Numbered from the stretch's first letter, positions 25,864 through 34,548 are shown. The stretch is 64,000 nucleotides of DNA from Dendrosporobacter quercicolus (GCF_900104455.1 NZ_FNHB01000005.1:62001-126000), one strand, 5' to 3'. A program made the numbers and translations. Notes: generated from the sequence alone by a model not told the origin.

Positions 25864-26655
25864 TCATTCTGCTTTAATGAGGTCATAGGAAATGCAGGTG
25901 GGCCTGCCTGTACGGGGATCGGTAATGATCGAGGCATCGATGCGGAACGTCTCCCGCAGCACTCCGGCGGTCATTACTTCCCTGGGCGAACCGTGGCGGA
26001 TAATGGTCCCGCGGCGGATGGCCACCATGTAGTCGGCGAAGCGGGCGGCCAGGTTTAAGTCGTGGAGCACCATTACAATGGTGCAGCCCTGCTCCCGGTT
26101 CAATTGGTAGAGCAGTTCCAGCAGCTCTAACTGATAGGACAAATCAAGATAGGTAGTCGGCTCGTCCAGCAGAATCAAATCGGTTTGCTGGGCAAGCGCC
26201 ATGGCGATCCAGACCCGCTGGCGCTGCCCGCCGGAAAGATTGTCCACCGCTGTGATTTCCAGCTCCGTGAGTTTGGTGGCTGCCAGCGCCCAGTCGATGA
26301 TGTTTTTGTCTTCTGGTTTTAATTTGCCCAAACCCCGTTGATAAGGAAAGCGGCCGTAGGCCACCAGCTCGCCTACCGTCAAACCGGCCGGGGCCAGGGG
26401 AGATTGCGGCAGAATTGCCATTTTTTTGGCTATTTCCCTGGTCGATAACTGGCGGATATCGTTTCCATTCAGGTATACCACGCCGTTTTTCGGTTTCAGG
26501 ATGCGCCCCAGGGTCTTTAACAGCGTGGACTTGCCGCAGCCGTTTGGACCGATGATGGCCGTAATTTCCCCCCGGGGGATTTGCGTATTCAAATTGTCCA
26601 CTACCAGGTTATTCTCGTAGGCGACGGACAAATTTTCTGTTGCAATGCTGTTCAG
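25864..26655 (-). CDS. FecE-type ABC ATPase for iron-chelate import
   Basis: Walker A GPNGCGKST, signature LSGGQRQR, Walker B LILLDEPTTYLD and the switch His in VLHDLN place it with FecE/FhuC/BtuD. FecE proteins begin a few residues before the LSVAYE strand. Here that strand is cut if the first ordinary start (TTG 26631) is used; a CTG at 26655, ten bases after AAAGG, restores it, and a stop lies just upstream. The exact start is uncertain. It works with the two permeases directly upstream. Confidence 0.85.
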   Translation of the reverse strand: MNSIATENLSVAYENNLVVDNLNTQIPRGEITAIIGPNGCGKSTLLKTLGRILKPKNGVVYLNGNDIRQLSTREIAKKMAILPQSPLAPAGLTVGELVAYGRFPYQRGLGKLKPEDKNIIDWALAATKLTELEITAVDNLSGGQRQRVWIAMALAQQTDLILLDEPTTYLDLSYQLELLELLYQLNREQGCTIVMVLHDLNLAARFADYMVAIRRGTIIRHGSPREVMTAGVLRETFRIDASIITDPRTGRPTCISYDLIKAE

Positions 26656-26672
26656 CTTGGATCATCCTTTCG

Positions 26673-27713
26673 TCAGCGGCTTTTCATTAAAAGATAGAGG
26701 AAATACGGCGCGCCGATAATCGCTACCATGATGCCGGCGGGAATTTCCGACGGCTGCAGAATAACCCGGGCCACGGTATCTGCCGCCGAAACCAATACCG
26801 CCCCTGTCAGTGCACAGGCGGGCAGCAAAATCCGATGGCCCGGTCCCACCAAACGCCGTGCCAGATGGGGCGCAATCAGCCCCACAAAGCTGATGCCGCC
26901 GCTGACAGCCACGCAGGAGGCGGCCAGTGCGACCGCAGCGGCCAGCAACCTGCGGCGTTCCCGCTCCACTGAAGCGCCCAGGCTGTGGGCCAGCTCGTCC
27001 CCCAGATTCAGTACATCCAGCACCCGGGACTTGAACAGCACATAGGGAATCAGGAGCAGCAGCCAAGGCAGCAGGGCCAGCACGAATTTCCAGTTGCTGG
27101 CCCAGATGCTGCCTGCCTGCCAGGTCGCAACAAAGTCAAACTGGGTATCAGCCAGCTTGACCACCAGCACGGTGGTCAGGGAGGATATGCCGGCCTGCAC
27201 TGCCACTCCGGTTAGAATCAGCCGTAGGGGCGCGATGCCTTCTTCTTTCTTGAAAGCCAGCCCATAGATGATCACCGCCGTTACGCCCGCGCCAAACAGC
27301 GCCAGAAACGGCAGCGTGAATACCGAGAGAAAGGACTGCGTTCCGAAGAACAGCACATACAGAATGACCATCAGTCCCGCGCCTGCGTTTATGCCGAGCA
27401 GGCCGGGGTCGGCCAGCGCATTTTTGGCGACGCCCTGGATGATACAGCCGGACAGCGCCAGTCCGGCTCCGACCAGGATGGAAATCATAATGCGGGGCAG
27501 CCGGAAATCAAACAAAATTAGGTTTTCCCTGGCCGTACCGCCGCCCAAGAGGGTGCGCAGCGTATCCGGCGGCGATAGTTTCGTGTAGCCGGTGTTCATG
27601 CTGATGATAAAGGAAAGCATGAGCAGCGCCAGGCAGGCGGTGACAATGGCTGACCGGCGCAAAGCAATTTTTCTTTTATAGGTCTCGATTGTCTGCCGTT
27701 GATTTGTCATCAT
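26673..27713 (-). CDS. FecCD-family permease 2
   Basis: 346 residues with about nine hydrophobic helices and the FecCD/BtuC signatures DFRLPRIMISILVGAGLALSG, NALADPGLLGINAGAG and GGISFVGLIAPHLARRLVGP. It forms half of the inner-membrane channel for an iron siderophore, heme or corrinoid. Its ATG overlaps the stop of permease 1 (ATGA), so the two are translationally coupled. Confidence 0.93.
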   Translation of the reverse strand: MMTNQRQTIETYKRKIALRRSAIVTACLALLMLSFIISMNTGYTKLSPPDTLRTLLGGGTARENLILFDFRLPRIMISILVGAGLALSGCIIQGVAKNALADPGLLGINAGAGLMVILYVLFFGTQSFLSVFTLPFLALFGAGVTAVIIYGLAFKKEEGIAPLRLILTGVAVQAGISSLTTVLVVKLADTQFDFVATWQAGSIWASNWKFVLALLPWLLLLIPYVLFKSRVLDVLNLGDELAHSLGASVERERRRLLAAAVALAASCVAVSGGISFVGLIAPHLARRLVGPGHRILLPACALTGAVLVSAADTVARVILQPSEIPAGIMVAIIGAPYFLYLLMKSR

Positions 27714-28747
27714 AGCCCCATCCTTTGCTTGCGGGCCAGATATAAAAAGAAAGGAACGCCGACAAGTCCGATCAGTGCGCCAATGGGGGCTTCAAAGGGC
27801 GGATTGAGCGTCCGCGCGCCTAAATCAGCCAGCACCAGGAGCAGTGCGCCCAACACCGCCGAGGACGGGATAACCCAGCGGTAATCCACACCGACAAAAT
27901 ATCGCGCCAGGTGAGGAATGATCAGGCCCACAAAGCCCACAGCGCCCACAACGGAGACCGCAGCGCCCGCCAGTATCAGCACGATCAGGAAGCACAGCAC
28001 ATTGGCCACTGCCGTATTCAGCCCCAAGCCCTTGGCGACATCCTGGCCAAGACTCATCAGGGATATGGAGCGGGCCAGGGCGATGGCGCCCAGGAGAGCG
28101 CCCAGTATCCACGGGGTCATAATTCTGATTTGCTCCCAGTTGGAACCGGCCACGCCGCCGGCTGTCCAGAACATCATATTCTGCGCGACGCCGAAGTACA
28201 GGGCAATGCCCTGGCTAAGCGCCGCCAGCAGCGCACTGACCGCGGCGCCCGCTAATACCAGGCGCATGGGGGTAGCGCCGCCGCGGCGCAGGGAAGCGAT
28301 GCCGCCGACCAGCGCCGCGCCCACCGCCGCCCCCAAGAAGGAGAAAAAAATAATCTGCATATAGCCCAGGCGCGGAAAAAAGGCAAAGCAGACGGACAAG
28401 GCAAAACCCGCGCCGGCGTTCAGGCCCAGCAGACCCGAGTCCGCCAGGGGATTCCGGGTCGCGCCCTGCATGACGGCTCCCGCTACGGCCAGGGCAGCGC
28501 CAACCAGGGCGCTGGCAATCACGCGGGGCAGGCGCAGGTCAACAACAATTAAATGCTGGGTGTTCTTTGCGTCAAAGCGAAACAGGGCGTCCCATATTGA
28601 AGAGAGCGGAATTTCCGCCGCGCCCCTGGTAATGGAAACGGCCATGAGCAGGGCCAGCAGCCCCGGCCCTGCTCCCATAATGAACCATGCTGTCCAGGCG
28701 TGGCCTTTTATTTGAACCGGCTGGGCCGGTTTGTTTGTCTGATGCAT
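27710..28747 (-). CDS. FecCD-family permease 1
   Basis: 345 residues, BtuC/FecD fold: DLRLPRVIASALVGAALAVAG, NPLADSGLLGLNAGAG, VGFVGLIIPHLARYFVG. Longer in-frame starts run back into the binding-protein gene and are rejected; ATG 28747 has AAGGGAGA eleven bases upstream, with ATG 28774 as the alternative. It pairs with permease 2 to form the channel. Confidence 0.92.
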   Translation of the reverse strand: MHQTNKPAQPVQIKGHAWTAWFIMGAGPGLLALLMAVSITRGAAEIPLSSIWDALFRFDAKNTQHLIVVDLRLPRVIASALVGAALAVAGAVMQGATRNPLADSGLLGLNAGAGFALSVCFAFFPRLGYMQIIFFSFLGAAVGAALVGGIASLRRGGATPMRLVLAGAAVSALLAALSQGIALYFGVAQNMMFWTAGGVAGSNWEQIRIMTPWILGALLGAIALARSISLMSLGQDVAKGLGLNTAVANVLCFLIVLILAGAAVSVVGAVGFVGLIIPHLARYFVGVDYRWVIPSSAVLGALLLVLADLGARTLNPPFEAPIGALIGLVGVPFFLYLARKQRMGL

Positions 28748-28821
28748 TCCGGTGGTTGTCTCCCTTCCGTTCATCGCGGCCTGTACCTGACTTTCCTCAA
28801 TGGTAAAGCGTATTGGCGGCA

Positions 28822-28843
28822 AAAACGGGCCCAGCCCGTTTTC
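28822..28843 (-). terminator. Intercistronic attenuator after the binding-protein gene
   Basis: On the minus strand AAAACGGGC-TGG-GCCCGTTTTT begins at the stop codon of the binding protein. Partial termination here would keep the binding protein in excess over permeases and the nitrogenase-like subunits. Confidence 0.65.
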
Positions 28844-29816
28844 ATGATTGCTCTGAGAATACCCGCAACAGTTCCCCGGCCGTAACCCGCAGGGCAAGAG
28901 GCCCAAATGTATTGAGAGAATCGTCAAAAAAGAGAACCTGACCACTGTTTACTGCAGTTAATGACTGCCATACGGAGGAAGATTCCTGCGCTTTGACAAA
29001 TGTTTGCGCAGCTTGGGTGGAATCCTGAAAAATAATATAATCCGGATTCATCTCGGCGACTGCCTCCAGAGATAAGGTTTGATAATCATCCGGATAGCCC
29101 GGGGGTTTGGCAATTCCGAAAGTTTCGTAATACTCCTGAGTGCCGCGTGAGATAAATGATTTTCCGTCGGTGCGGAACAGGGCAATGGTTTTGTCGTTAT
29201 GCTTACGCAATTTATCCTTAGCAGAAGCAATGATTATCTCAGTTTCTTTAATGAAATCCCGGGCAAGGGCTTCTTTCCCGACAATTTCGGCGCAGGCTAA
29301 GGTCTGATCCTGCCAGGCCGCGTTAAAATCGATTTGAATAACAGGTGCAATCTGTATGAGCTGGTCGTATATTTGAGCTAAATGACCTTGTCCTTTAAAG
29401 GTAACAATGACATCCGGGTTTGCCGCCAAAACGGCCTCTAAATTCAAATCGCGGGCACTGCCTAAGTCTATAATGTCGGCTGTTCCCGCATAGGGTTTAA
29501 GCGTTTGCCATTCCGTCAGCGCCGTCATTGCATTTCCTTTTGAAGCGCCCATCGACGCAACGGGCGGCGTTTCCAGCGCAAAGAAGTATTCCAAATACAA
29601 GGAGTGAAGAATAGCTATTCTTTGCGGCTGCTTTTGTAAAACAACTTTATTTCCCGCCGCGTCCGTAAGCGTTCTCGGCCAGGCGGCCTGCTGCGCGTTA
29701 GCAGCGCTTGTTGTTCCCGGCGCGTTTGGCTTATGATCGGCAGGAGCTTTGGCGCAGCCGGCCAAGAGAGCTGTCAACAGTGCGAGGGAGAGGAACAGCC
29801 CCAACAGTCTTTTCAT
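28842..29816 (-). CDS. FecB/BtuF-type iron-chelate-binding lipoprotein
   Basis: 324 residues. The lipobox is LLAGC, followed by an Ala/Pro-rich linker and a periplasmic-binding-protein fold: LTDAAGNKVVLQKQPQRIAIL, NLEAVLAANPDVIV, and the C-terminal LTAVNSGQVLFFDDSL and FGPLALRV. It captures the chelate after passage through the TonB receptor upstream and passes it to the FecCD permeases downstream. ATG 29816 with AGGAGG is used; an earlier in-frame ATG lacks both ribosome site and signal sequence. Confidence 0.93.
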   Translation of the reverse strand: MKRLLGLFLSLALLTALLAGCAKAPADHKPNAPGTTSAANAQQAAWPRTLTDAAGNKVVLQKQPQRIAILHSLYLEYFFALETPPVASMGASKGNAMTALTEWQTLKPYAGTADIIDLGSARDLNLEAVLAANPDVIVTFKGQGHLAQIYDQLIQIAPVIQIDFNAAWQDQTLACAEIVGKEALARDFIKETEIIIASAKDKLRKHNDKTIALFRTDGKSFISRGTQEYYETFGIAKPPGYPDDYQTLSLEAVAEMNPDYIIFQDSTQAAQTFVKAQESSSVWQSLTAVNSGQVLFFDDSLNTFGPLALRVTAGELLRVFSEQS

Positions 29817-29879
29817 GCGGTTACCTCCTATAACGTTGTGTTTGCGATGTTCATCCGGCAAGCGTTGCTAGCGAAAACA

Positions 29880-29915
29880 GCATTATAGGCTGGAAATGGG
29901 TCCAGCCTATAATGC
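29880..29915 (-). terminator. 15-bp perfect hairpin between receptor and binding-protein genes
   Basis: GCATTATAGGCTGGA and TCCAGCCTATAATGC pair perfectly around six bases. On the minus strand TGTTTTC follows. It probably attenuates transcription after the TonB receptor gene. Confidence 0.7.
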
Positions 29916-29986
29916 GGGGGACTAAATTCCTGAAATTTCCCGCAGCCAGCCCGGAAAGATGACGAGCTGGTCCTGCCTGCTGCTGT

Positions 29987-32251
29987 TTAAAACTGCATGG
30001 TCGCCGACAGCTTAACGGTGCGGGGGCCGCCTAACGTGGCGAAGCCTTCCATACTGAAAGCACCCGCCCAGTATTTTTTGTCCAAGAGGTTTTCCACACT
30101 GAGCCGGTAGGTGACCGGGGTGTTATTGATCTCGGTTTTATAGCGCGCGCCGAGGTCATAGCGTACCCAGCTTGGAAGTTTGATGGTATTGGCATTGTTG
30201 ATATACTGGGAATCGGTGTACACCGCCCGCAGCGACAGTGTCAGATCCTTGTTCCAGGGGGTGTCCCACTCGACGCCGGCGTTCATCGTCCATTTGGGTA
30301 CGCCAAAGGGGGTATTGCCTTTTGTTGCAGCTGAGGCTGCTTTAGTTATTTCACCCCGCAGATAGGTAATACCTCCCAGAATGCGTACATTTTCGGCAAT
30401 TTGGCCAAAAGTGCTCCATTCCACGCCGCGGCTTTCCTGTTCGCCGTCATAGGTCTGGGTTTTTTCATCCAGACTGTTTGTAACAACCATTGTATTGGGC
30501 TTGTTAATTTGAAACAACGCCAGTGTATTGGCAAAATTGCCTCTGTCCCATTTGACGCCGATTTCTGTTTGTTTGCTGGTATACGGCGCCATTAACTGAC
30601 CGGCGTTCGTATAGCCTGAGGTGCTTAAGACCTGGTCGCCGGGGGAAAGTGCTTTAATGTAGTTGCCGTAAAGCGCAACCGAGTCGCCCCAGGGTTTGGC
30701 GACAAAGCCGACCACCGGCAGCGTTTTATCGTCGTCATGCTTTGCGGTCCGAGCGCCGGTGGCGGCGATGAAATTTTCCGTTTTCACGCTTTGCCGGCGC
30801 AGGCCTAAGGTGAGCTGCACTTTTTCCTCATTGAAGGAAAGGGTGTCGGCCAGAAGAAAACTGGACAGCTTGCTGGTCGTCGTCTTCCCGCCTTTGCCTG
30901 TCCAGGAGACACTGTCAAATAAATCGGCGAAGGAATAAGAGTCATCATAAATACTGATGGGGAAACCACTCATATAAGGAGTAGGGACATAACGATTGAA
31001 GGTGCTGGAATACTCATTATCGAGAAAGCTGGAGCTTAAGACCAACTGATGTTTAACCGAACCGGTCTGGTAAGCGCCGCGCAGCCCCAGCTCGGCTGAA
31101 GTGGCGTCGTTCCAGAAGTTTTGTTTGAACAGATTGCGGGGATAGGCCGTTCCGTCAGCCTGGACAAGTAAAATATGATTGCCGTTGATGAAGCCGGTGG
31201 CCCTGGAGGCGGCTTGGCCGAAGCCGAAGTAGGTGGTTAGGTTGTCCTGCAGGTCATATTCGCCTTTAAACAGAATCCCGTTGTTCCGGGCCGCGCCCGA
31301 GGTGCCTTTAAACAGATTGGTCGAACCGTGCGGCGCTTTAATATGATTGCTTTGCAGCTGATACATGGAGATGAGGCCGTTTTCATAATAGTCCTGGGAG
31401 CCGTAAGCATCCAGCGACAGCCGCCAGCGGTCGCTGCGGTAGTCCACACCCAGGGCGCCCAGCAGCCGTTCCTTCGACTGCCCGTCGGTTTCGGTGTCGC
31501 CATCTGCATACAGGCCGTTAAAGCGTACGCCCCATTCTTTGTTTTTGCCGAAGCGCCGGCCAATGTCGAGATGTCCTCCCAAGTGAGACGAAGAGGTATA
31601 ACTGGCGGTAAAGTTCGTGAGGTCTTCCTCGTCGGCGCGTTTGGGCGCCAGGTTGATCGCGCCGCCCACCGAGGCATTCACGCCGCCGTAGAGCAGGGAA
31701 CCGGGCCCCTTGAGCACGTCCACCCGTTCGAGAAATTCAACGGGAACACGGTAGTATGGCGCCAACCCTGACATGCCGTTGAAATAAAGATGTTCCATAG
31801 CGACGTCCAGGCCGCGGATTTTGTAATATTCGGCGGCCTGCCCGGTGGGGGTGGTAAAGCGGACGGAGGGATCGTTGATGAGTACGTCGTACAGGGTATT
31901 GGCCTGCTGGTCTTCGATGATCCGGGCGGTGTAGCTGGCGACGTTAAAGGGTGTGTCCATAAAATCCCTGTTGCCGAGGACGCCGAGATTAGCGCCGCGG
32001 GCCACCTGCCCGCCGGCGTAGGCCGGTGACAGTGTTTGGCGGCTGGCGGTTACCTCAACCCCTTCCAGGGTAAATACACGCTGTCGGTCAGTTAACGCAG
32101 CGGAAGCGTCCGCTTGGGCAGCGGTCTGGCCCGTTGCGGCTGTTTCCGCCATATCTTCGGCAGAGACAAGGGCCGGCATGTGCCAGAACAGGCTGCTGCC
32201 GACCAGGGCGTAAAGCAGGCGCTTTCTGGCCGGGGACAATTTTTTCTTCAT
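29987..32251 (-). CDS. TonB-dependent outer-membrane receptor
   Basis: 754 residues, first gene of the chelate-import/nitrogenase-like operon. Signal peptide (about 1-30, ending LVSA), then a plug with TLEGVEVTASRQ (possible TonB box region), FNVASYTARIIEDQQANTLYDVL, YYKIRGLD and ERVDVLKGPGSLLYGG. A long barrel ends in TMQF with the C-terminal Phe required for outer-membrane insertion. ATG 32251 has AAGGAG eight bases upstream; the longer in-frame extension would run through the Fur box. The general type is ferric-siderophore/tetrapyrrole receptor. Confidence 0.95.
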   Translation of the reverse strand: MKKKLSPARKRLLYALVGSSLFWHMPALVSAEDMAETAATGQTAAQADASAALTDRQRVFTLEGVEVTASRQTLSPAYAGGQVARGANLGVLGNRDFMDTPFNVASYTARIIEDQQANTLYDVLINDPSVRFTTPTGQAAEYYKIRGLDVAMEHLYFNGMSGLAPYYRVPVEFLERVDVLKGPGSLLYGGVNASVGGAINLAPKRADEEDLTNFTASYTSSSHLGGHLDIGRRFGKNKEWGVRFNGLYADGDTETDGQSKERLLGALGVDYRSDRWRLSLDAYGSQDYYENGLISMYQLQSNHIKAPHGSTNLFKGTSGAARNNGILFKGEYDLQDNLTTYFGFGQAASRATGFINGNHILLVQADGTAYPRNLFKQNFWNDATSAELGLRGAYQTGSVKHQLVLSSSFLDNEYSSTFNRYVPTPYMSGFPISIYDDSYSFADLFDSVSWTGKGGKTTTSKLSSFLLADTLSFNEEKVQLTLGLRRQSVKTENFIAATGARTAKHDDDKTLPVVGFVAKPWGDSVALYGNYIKALSPGDQVLSTSGYTNAGQLMAPYTSKQTEIGVKWDRGNFANTLALFQINKPNTMVVTNSLDEKTQTYDGEQESRGVEWSTFGQIAENVRILGGITYLRGEITKAASAATKGNTPFGVPKWTMNAGVEWDTPWNKDLTLSLRAVYTDSQYINNANTIKLPSWVRYDLGARYKTEINNTPVTYRLSVENLLDKKYWAGAFSMEGFATLGGPRTVKLSATMQF

Positions 32252-32334
32252 TCTGTCAACTCCTTTACTGGTGAAAAACACTGTCTGCATAGCTGCCACA
32301 GGGCCGTCAGGTTTTTTGAACCGCCAGCTCCTAT

Positions 32335-32353
32335 GCCAATGAGTATCACTATC
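32335..32353 (-). promoter_or_regulatory. Fur box of the receptor/ABC/nitrogenase-like operon
   Basis: Read on minus it starts GATAGTGATACTCATT and matches 15 of 19 positions of the Fur consensus GATAATGATAATCATTATC. It lies about 80 bases before the receptor start. Iron-dependent repression of the whole operon is the expected consequence. TTTACT with TAATTT 17 bases on is a possible promoter next to it. Confidence 0.7.
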
Positions 32354-32594
32354 AAAAAAATTAGTACTTATAGAATACCAAGTAAAAAAGTTGGCGTAAA
32401 TGGAGAAAGTTCTAAGTGAAAAGTTAAAGTAAATGGGGTAAAATCCAAATAAACAGCTGTGTAAATAAGATCTTGCCCGGCAAAATACGTTAAATAAATG
32501 GAGGAAGTTCCAAAACAGTCCGGATTTGACCAAGGGATGGGCGGAGTGGGATGGTTTCCGAAAGGTTCAAAGGCCCGGAACCGCTTTCGCAGGG

Positions 32595-32653
32595 TTGACA
32601 GCCGGTGTTAAAATTACTATAGTTATAATGAATGATAACTAATATCATTCATT
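32595..32653 (+). promoter_or_regulatory. AraC-gene promoter with Fur-like palindrome
   Basis: TTGACA (32595-32600), 17 bases, TATAGT (32618-32623). Overlapping the expected start site is a perfect dyad AATGAATGAT-N7-ATCATTCATT (32627-32653), whose centre TGATAAC-T-AATATCA follows the 7-1-7 Fur pattern. Confidence 0.75.
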
Positions 32654-32786
32654 ACCTGTTAAGAAACTGATATTTAAAGCATTATTTAAACGGCTATCAA
32701 CACCAATCTTAAGCGCATCATGCCGGGAGGCTCTCAGCAAGCCTGGCCTTATTGCGCAGCGCCAAGGTGAGCGGGGAGGGCTGAAA

Positions 32787-33623
32787 ATGCATGTGGATAT
32801 TAACCAACTGGCGGGAAACTTTTCCCGAATCAAATTTGAAATCGTTGATGTGGTCAAAGTGAAAGTGCCGCCGGGCAAAAAATGTTTAGGCGTTTTCACT
32901 CCACCGGTCTCGGGGTTGATTTTTCCTCTCGCGGGGCAGGCGAGAATGTTTTTTGACGGTGTGCCTTATGAGATGGAGCCGGGAAAGATTTTCCACGGCG
33001 CGCCAAATAGCGCTCTGGATAAGGAGGTTGTGGGAAACAGCGGATGGAATTATATGGTAATTCATTACCGGGTTGACGACAGCGCCAAAGCTGAGTTTCC
33101 CCAGGCCTTTTCCCACTACCGGATTGATTCGGGTTACAGCCCGCGCATCAATGATCTGCTGCAGCGGCTGTACAACGTCTGCATAACACCGGGCAACCTG
33201 CCGGCGCTGCAGGCCCAATCGCTGTTTTTCAGCATTTTGGATGAAAGCCTGACCTGCGCCGGCAGCCGCAGCCGTCAAAGCGAGCGGACCAGGGAACTGG
33301 TGGAGCAGGCTGTAGAATACATGAAGAGTCATTACATGGAACCGCTTACGGTGGGCAAACTGGCCGGGCAGTATGGCTTAACCAGGAAACAGTTCGCCTA
33401 TCTGTTTCAAAAACATACCGGCATGGCGCCGCTGGAATATCTGATTGAGCACCGGGTGCGGCGCGCCCGTGAACTGTTATGCACCACAGCCTGTTCCATT
33501 GCGGAGGTTTCGGCTGGCGTAGGGTACACCGATCCTTATTATTTCAGCAAGCTGTTTAAGCAGCGTACAGGCTTCTGTCCCACCAAACTGCGCGGCTATT
33601 TCGGTTTGCGCAGTGCACTGTGA
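32787..33623 (+). CDS. AraC-family transcriptional regulator
   Basis: 278 residues: an N-terminal cupin-like sensor (LGVFTPPVSGLIFPLAGQARMFFDG, MEPGKIFHGAPN) and a C-terminal double HTH (about 175-275) with LTVGKLAGQYGLTRKQFAYLFQKHTG and IAEVSAGVGYTDPYYFSKLFKQRTG. It is divergent from the TonB-receptor operon and has a Fur-type box, like the iron-chelate-responsive AraC activators (PchR/AlcR/YbtA group) that switch on their own uptake genes. GGGAGG precedes the ATG. The ligand is inferred to be the imported chelate. Confidence 0.92.
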   Translation: MHVDINQLAGNFSRIKFEIVDVVKVKVPPGKKCLGVFTPPVSGLIFPLAGQARMFFDGVPYEMEPGKIFHGAPNSALDKEVVGNSGWNYMVIHYRVDDSAKAEFPQAFSHYRIDSGYSPRINDLLQRLYNVCITPGNLPALQAQSLFFSILDESLTCAGSRSRQSERTRELVEQAVEYMKSHYMEPLTVGKLAGQYGLTRKQFAYLFQKHTGMAPLEYLIEHRVRRARELLCTTACSIAEVSAGVGYTDPYYFSKLFKQRTGFCPTKLRGYFGLRSAL

Positions 33624-33630
33624 AACAGGG

Positions 33631-33668
33631 AACTCCTGCCAAATGAGAAAAATTTGGCAGGAGTTTTT
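33631..33668 (+). terminator. Intrinsic terminator after the AraC gene
   Basis: AACTCCTGCCAAAT pairs with the arm ATTTGGCAGGAGTT and is followed by T residues. Confidence 0.88.
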
Positions 33669-33824
33669 GATATGAAAGGGTAATTGTTTTAGCATAGAAG
33701 AGATGGTGAGCTGGAGGCTTCATCTGGCTATAACGGCCACGCCCGGGGCTGGGCGGGTTAGTTAAGCTGTGGGCTGAAGCTGCCTGCGGAGCTATGGCAA
33801 TTATCCGGGCCGGTTTTACGGCAC

Positions 33825-34409
33825 TCAAAGCAATTGATAAAACAAACCATGCGTTGAACAATGAAAATATAATTTGCCATGCCCTAGCTTATGAAAGCGG
33901 AATTGCATATTCCATTCGGGATATTGTTTTACAATATAAGCTCGATCTCCCGTGACATAAGCAACGAAGGATAGATAATGCTCTTTTTTCATTTCATGGG
34001 ATGAGGAAACAAACAGTTCATCTTCTACCGGCTCTATGTTCAGTAAATGCTCGCCGCTTGCTTTTGCCGCCGCTAATGCCTCCAATCGCTTTGAGCAGCA
34101 TGAGAGATTGGCATCTCCGGTTGCTGTCAGGAGATTATTGCAATGAGGGCAGACATAGAATTTAAGTTTTTTCATATTTCCCCCAATCGTCTCATTTAAC
34201 TTGATTTCGCCTGCGAGGATTTCTTCAATATTGACGCCAAATATTTCCGATAGTTCAGGAAGCAATGACACATCAGGGCAGCCCAGGCCACGCTCCCATT
34301 TGCTTATGGCTTTGTCGCTGATGTTCATCAAATCGGCGACTTGCTTTTGCGTCATATGTTTTTCTTGGCGCAAATGACAGATGAGTTTGCCAATTTTTTC
34401 GCAATCCAC
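33825..34409 (-). CDS. XRE regulator fused to a desulfoferrodoxin-like C-terminal domain
   Basis: 194 residues in three parts. An XRE helix-turn-helix (about 1-60, MTQKQVADLMNISDKAISKWERG) comes first. A zinc-ribbon-like piece FYVCPHCNNLL...SCC follows. The C-terminal domain has SSHEMKKEHYLSFVAYVTGD and YFHCSTHGLF, which follows the layout of superoxide-reductase (desulfoferrodoxin) iron sites with His, Cys and His ligands. It may therefore be an iron- or superoxide-responsive regulator. The GTG at 34409 is chosen (GGAGGT seven bases upstream); the earlier ATG overlaps the ribosome site. Sensing function is inferred only. Confidence 0.78.
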   Translation of the reverse strand: MDCEKIGKLICHLRQEKHMTQKQVADLMNISDKAISKWERGLGCPDVSLLPELSEIFGVNIEEILAGEIKLNETIGGNMKKLKFYVCPHCNNLLTATGDANLSCCSKRLEALAAAKASGEHLLNIEPVEDELFVSSSHEMKKEHYLSFVAYVTGDRAYIVKQYPEWNMQFRFHKLGHGKLYFHCSTHGLFYQLL

Positions 34410-34548
34410 TCGCATCACCTCCGGATTTTAGTTTAAAGTATAGTTTGAAGCAAATCAATAAACGAACCGTAGAGTCCATTGTGAAACGAAACAGGGAAAC
34501 GGCATTAAGCAGGAAAGTCATGTCAAATCTTGGAAAGGGCGGAGATTT

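Noticed and set aside
25138-26058. 306-codon plus-strand frame opposite the NifH-like and FecE genes
   Set aside because: The opposing frames have unambiguous catalytic motifs; long antisense frames are expected in GC-rich coding DNA.
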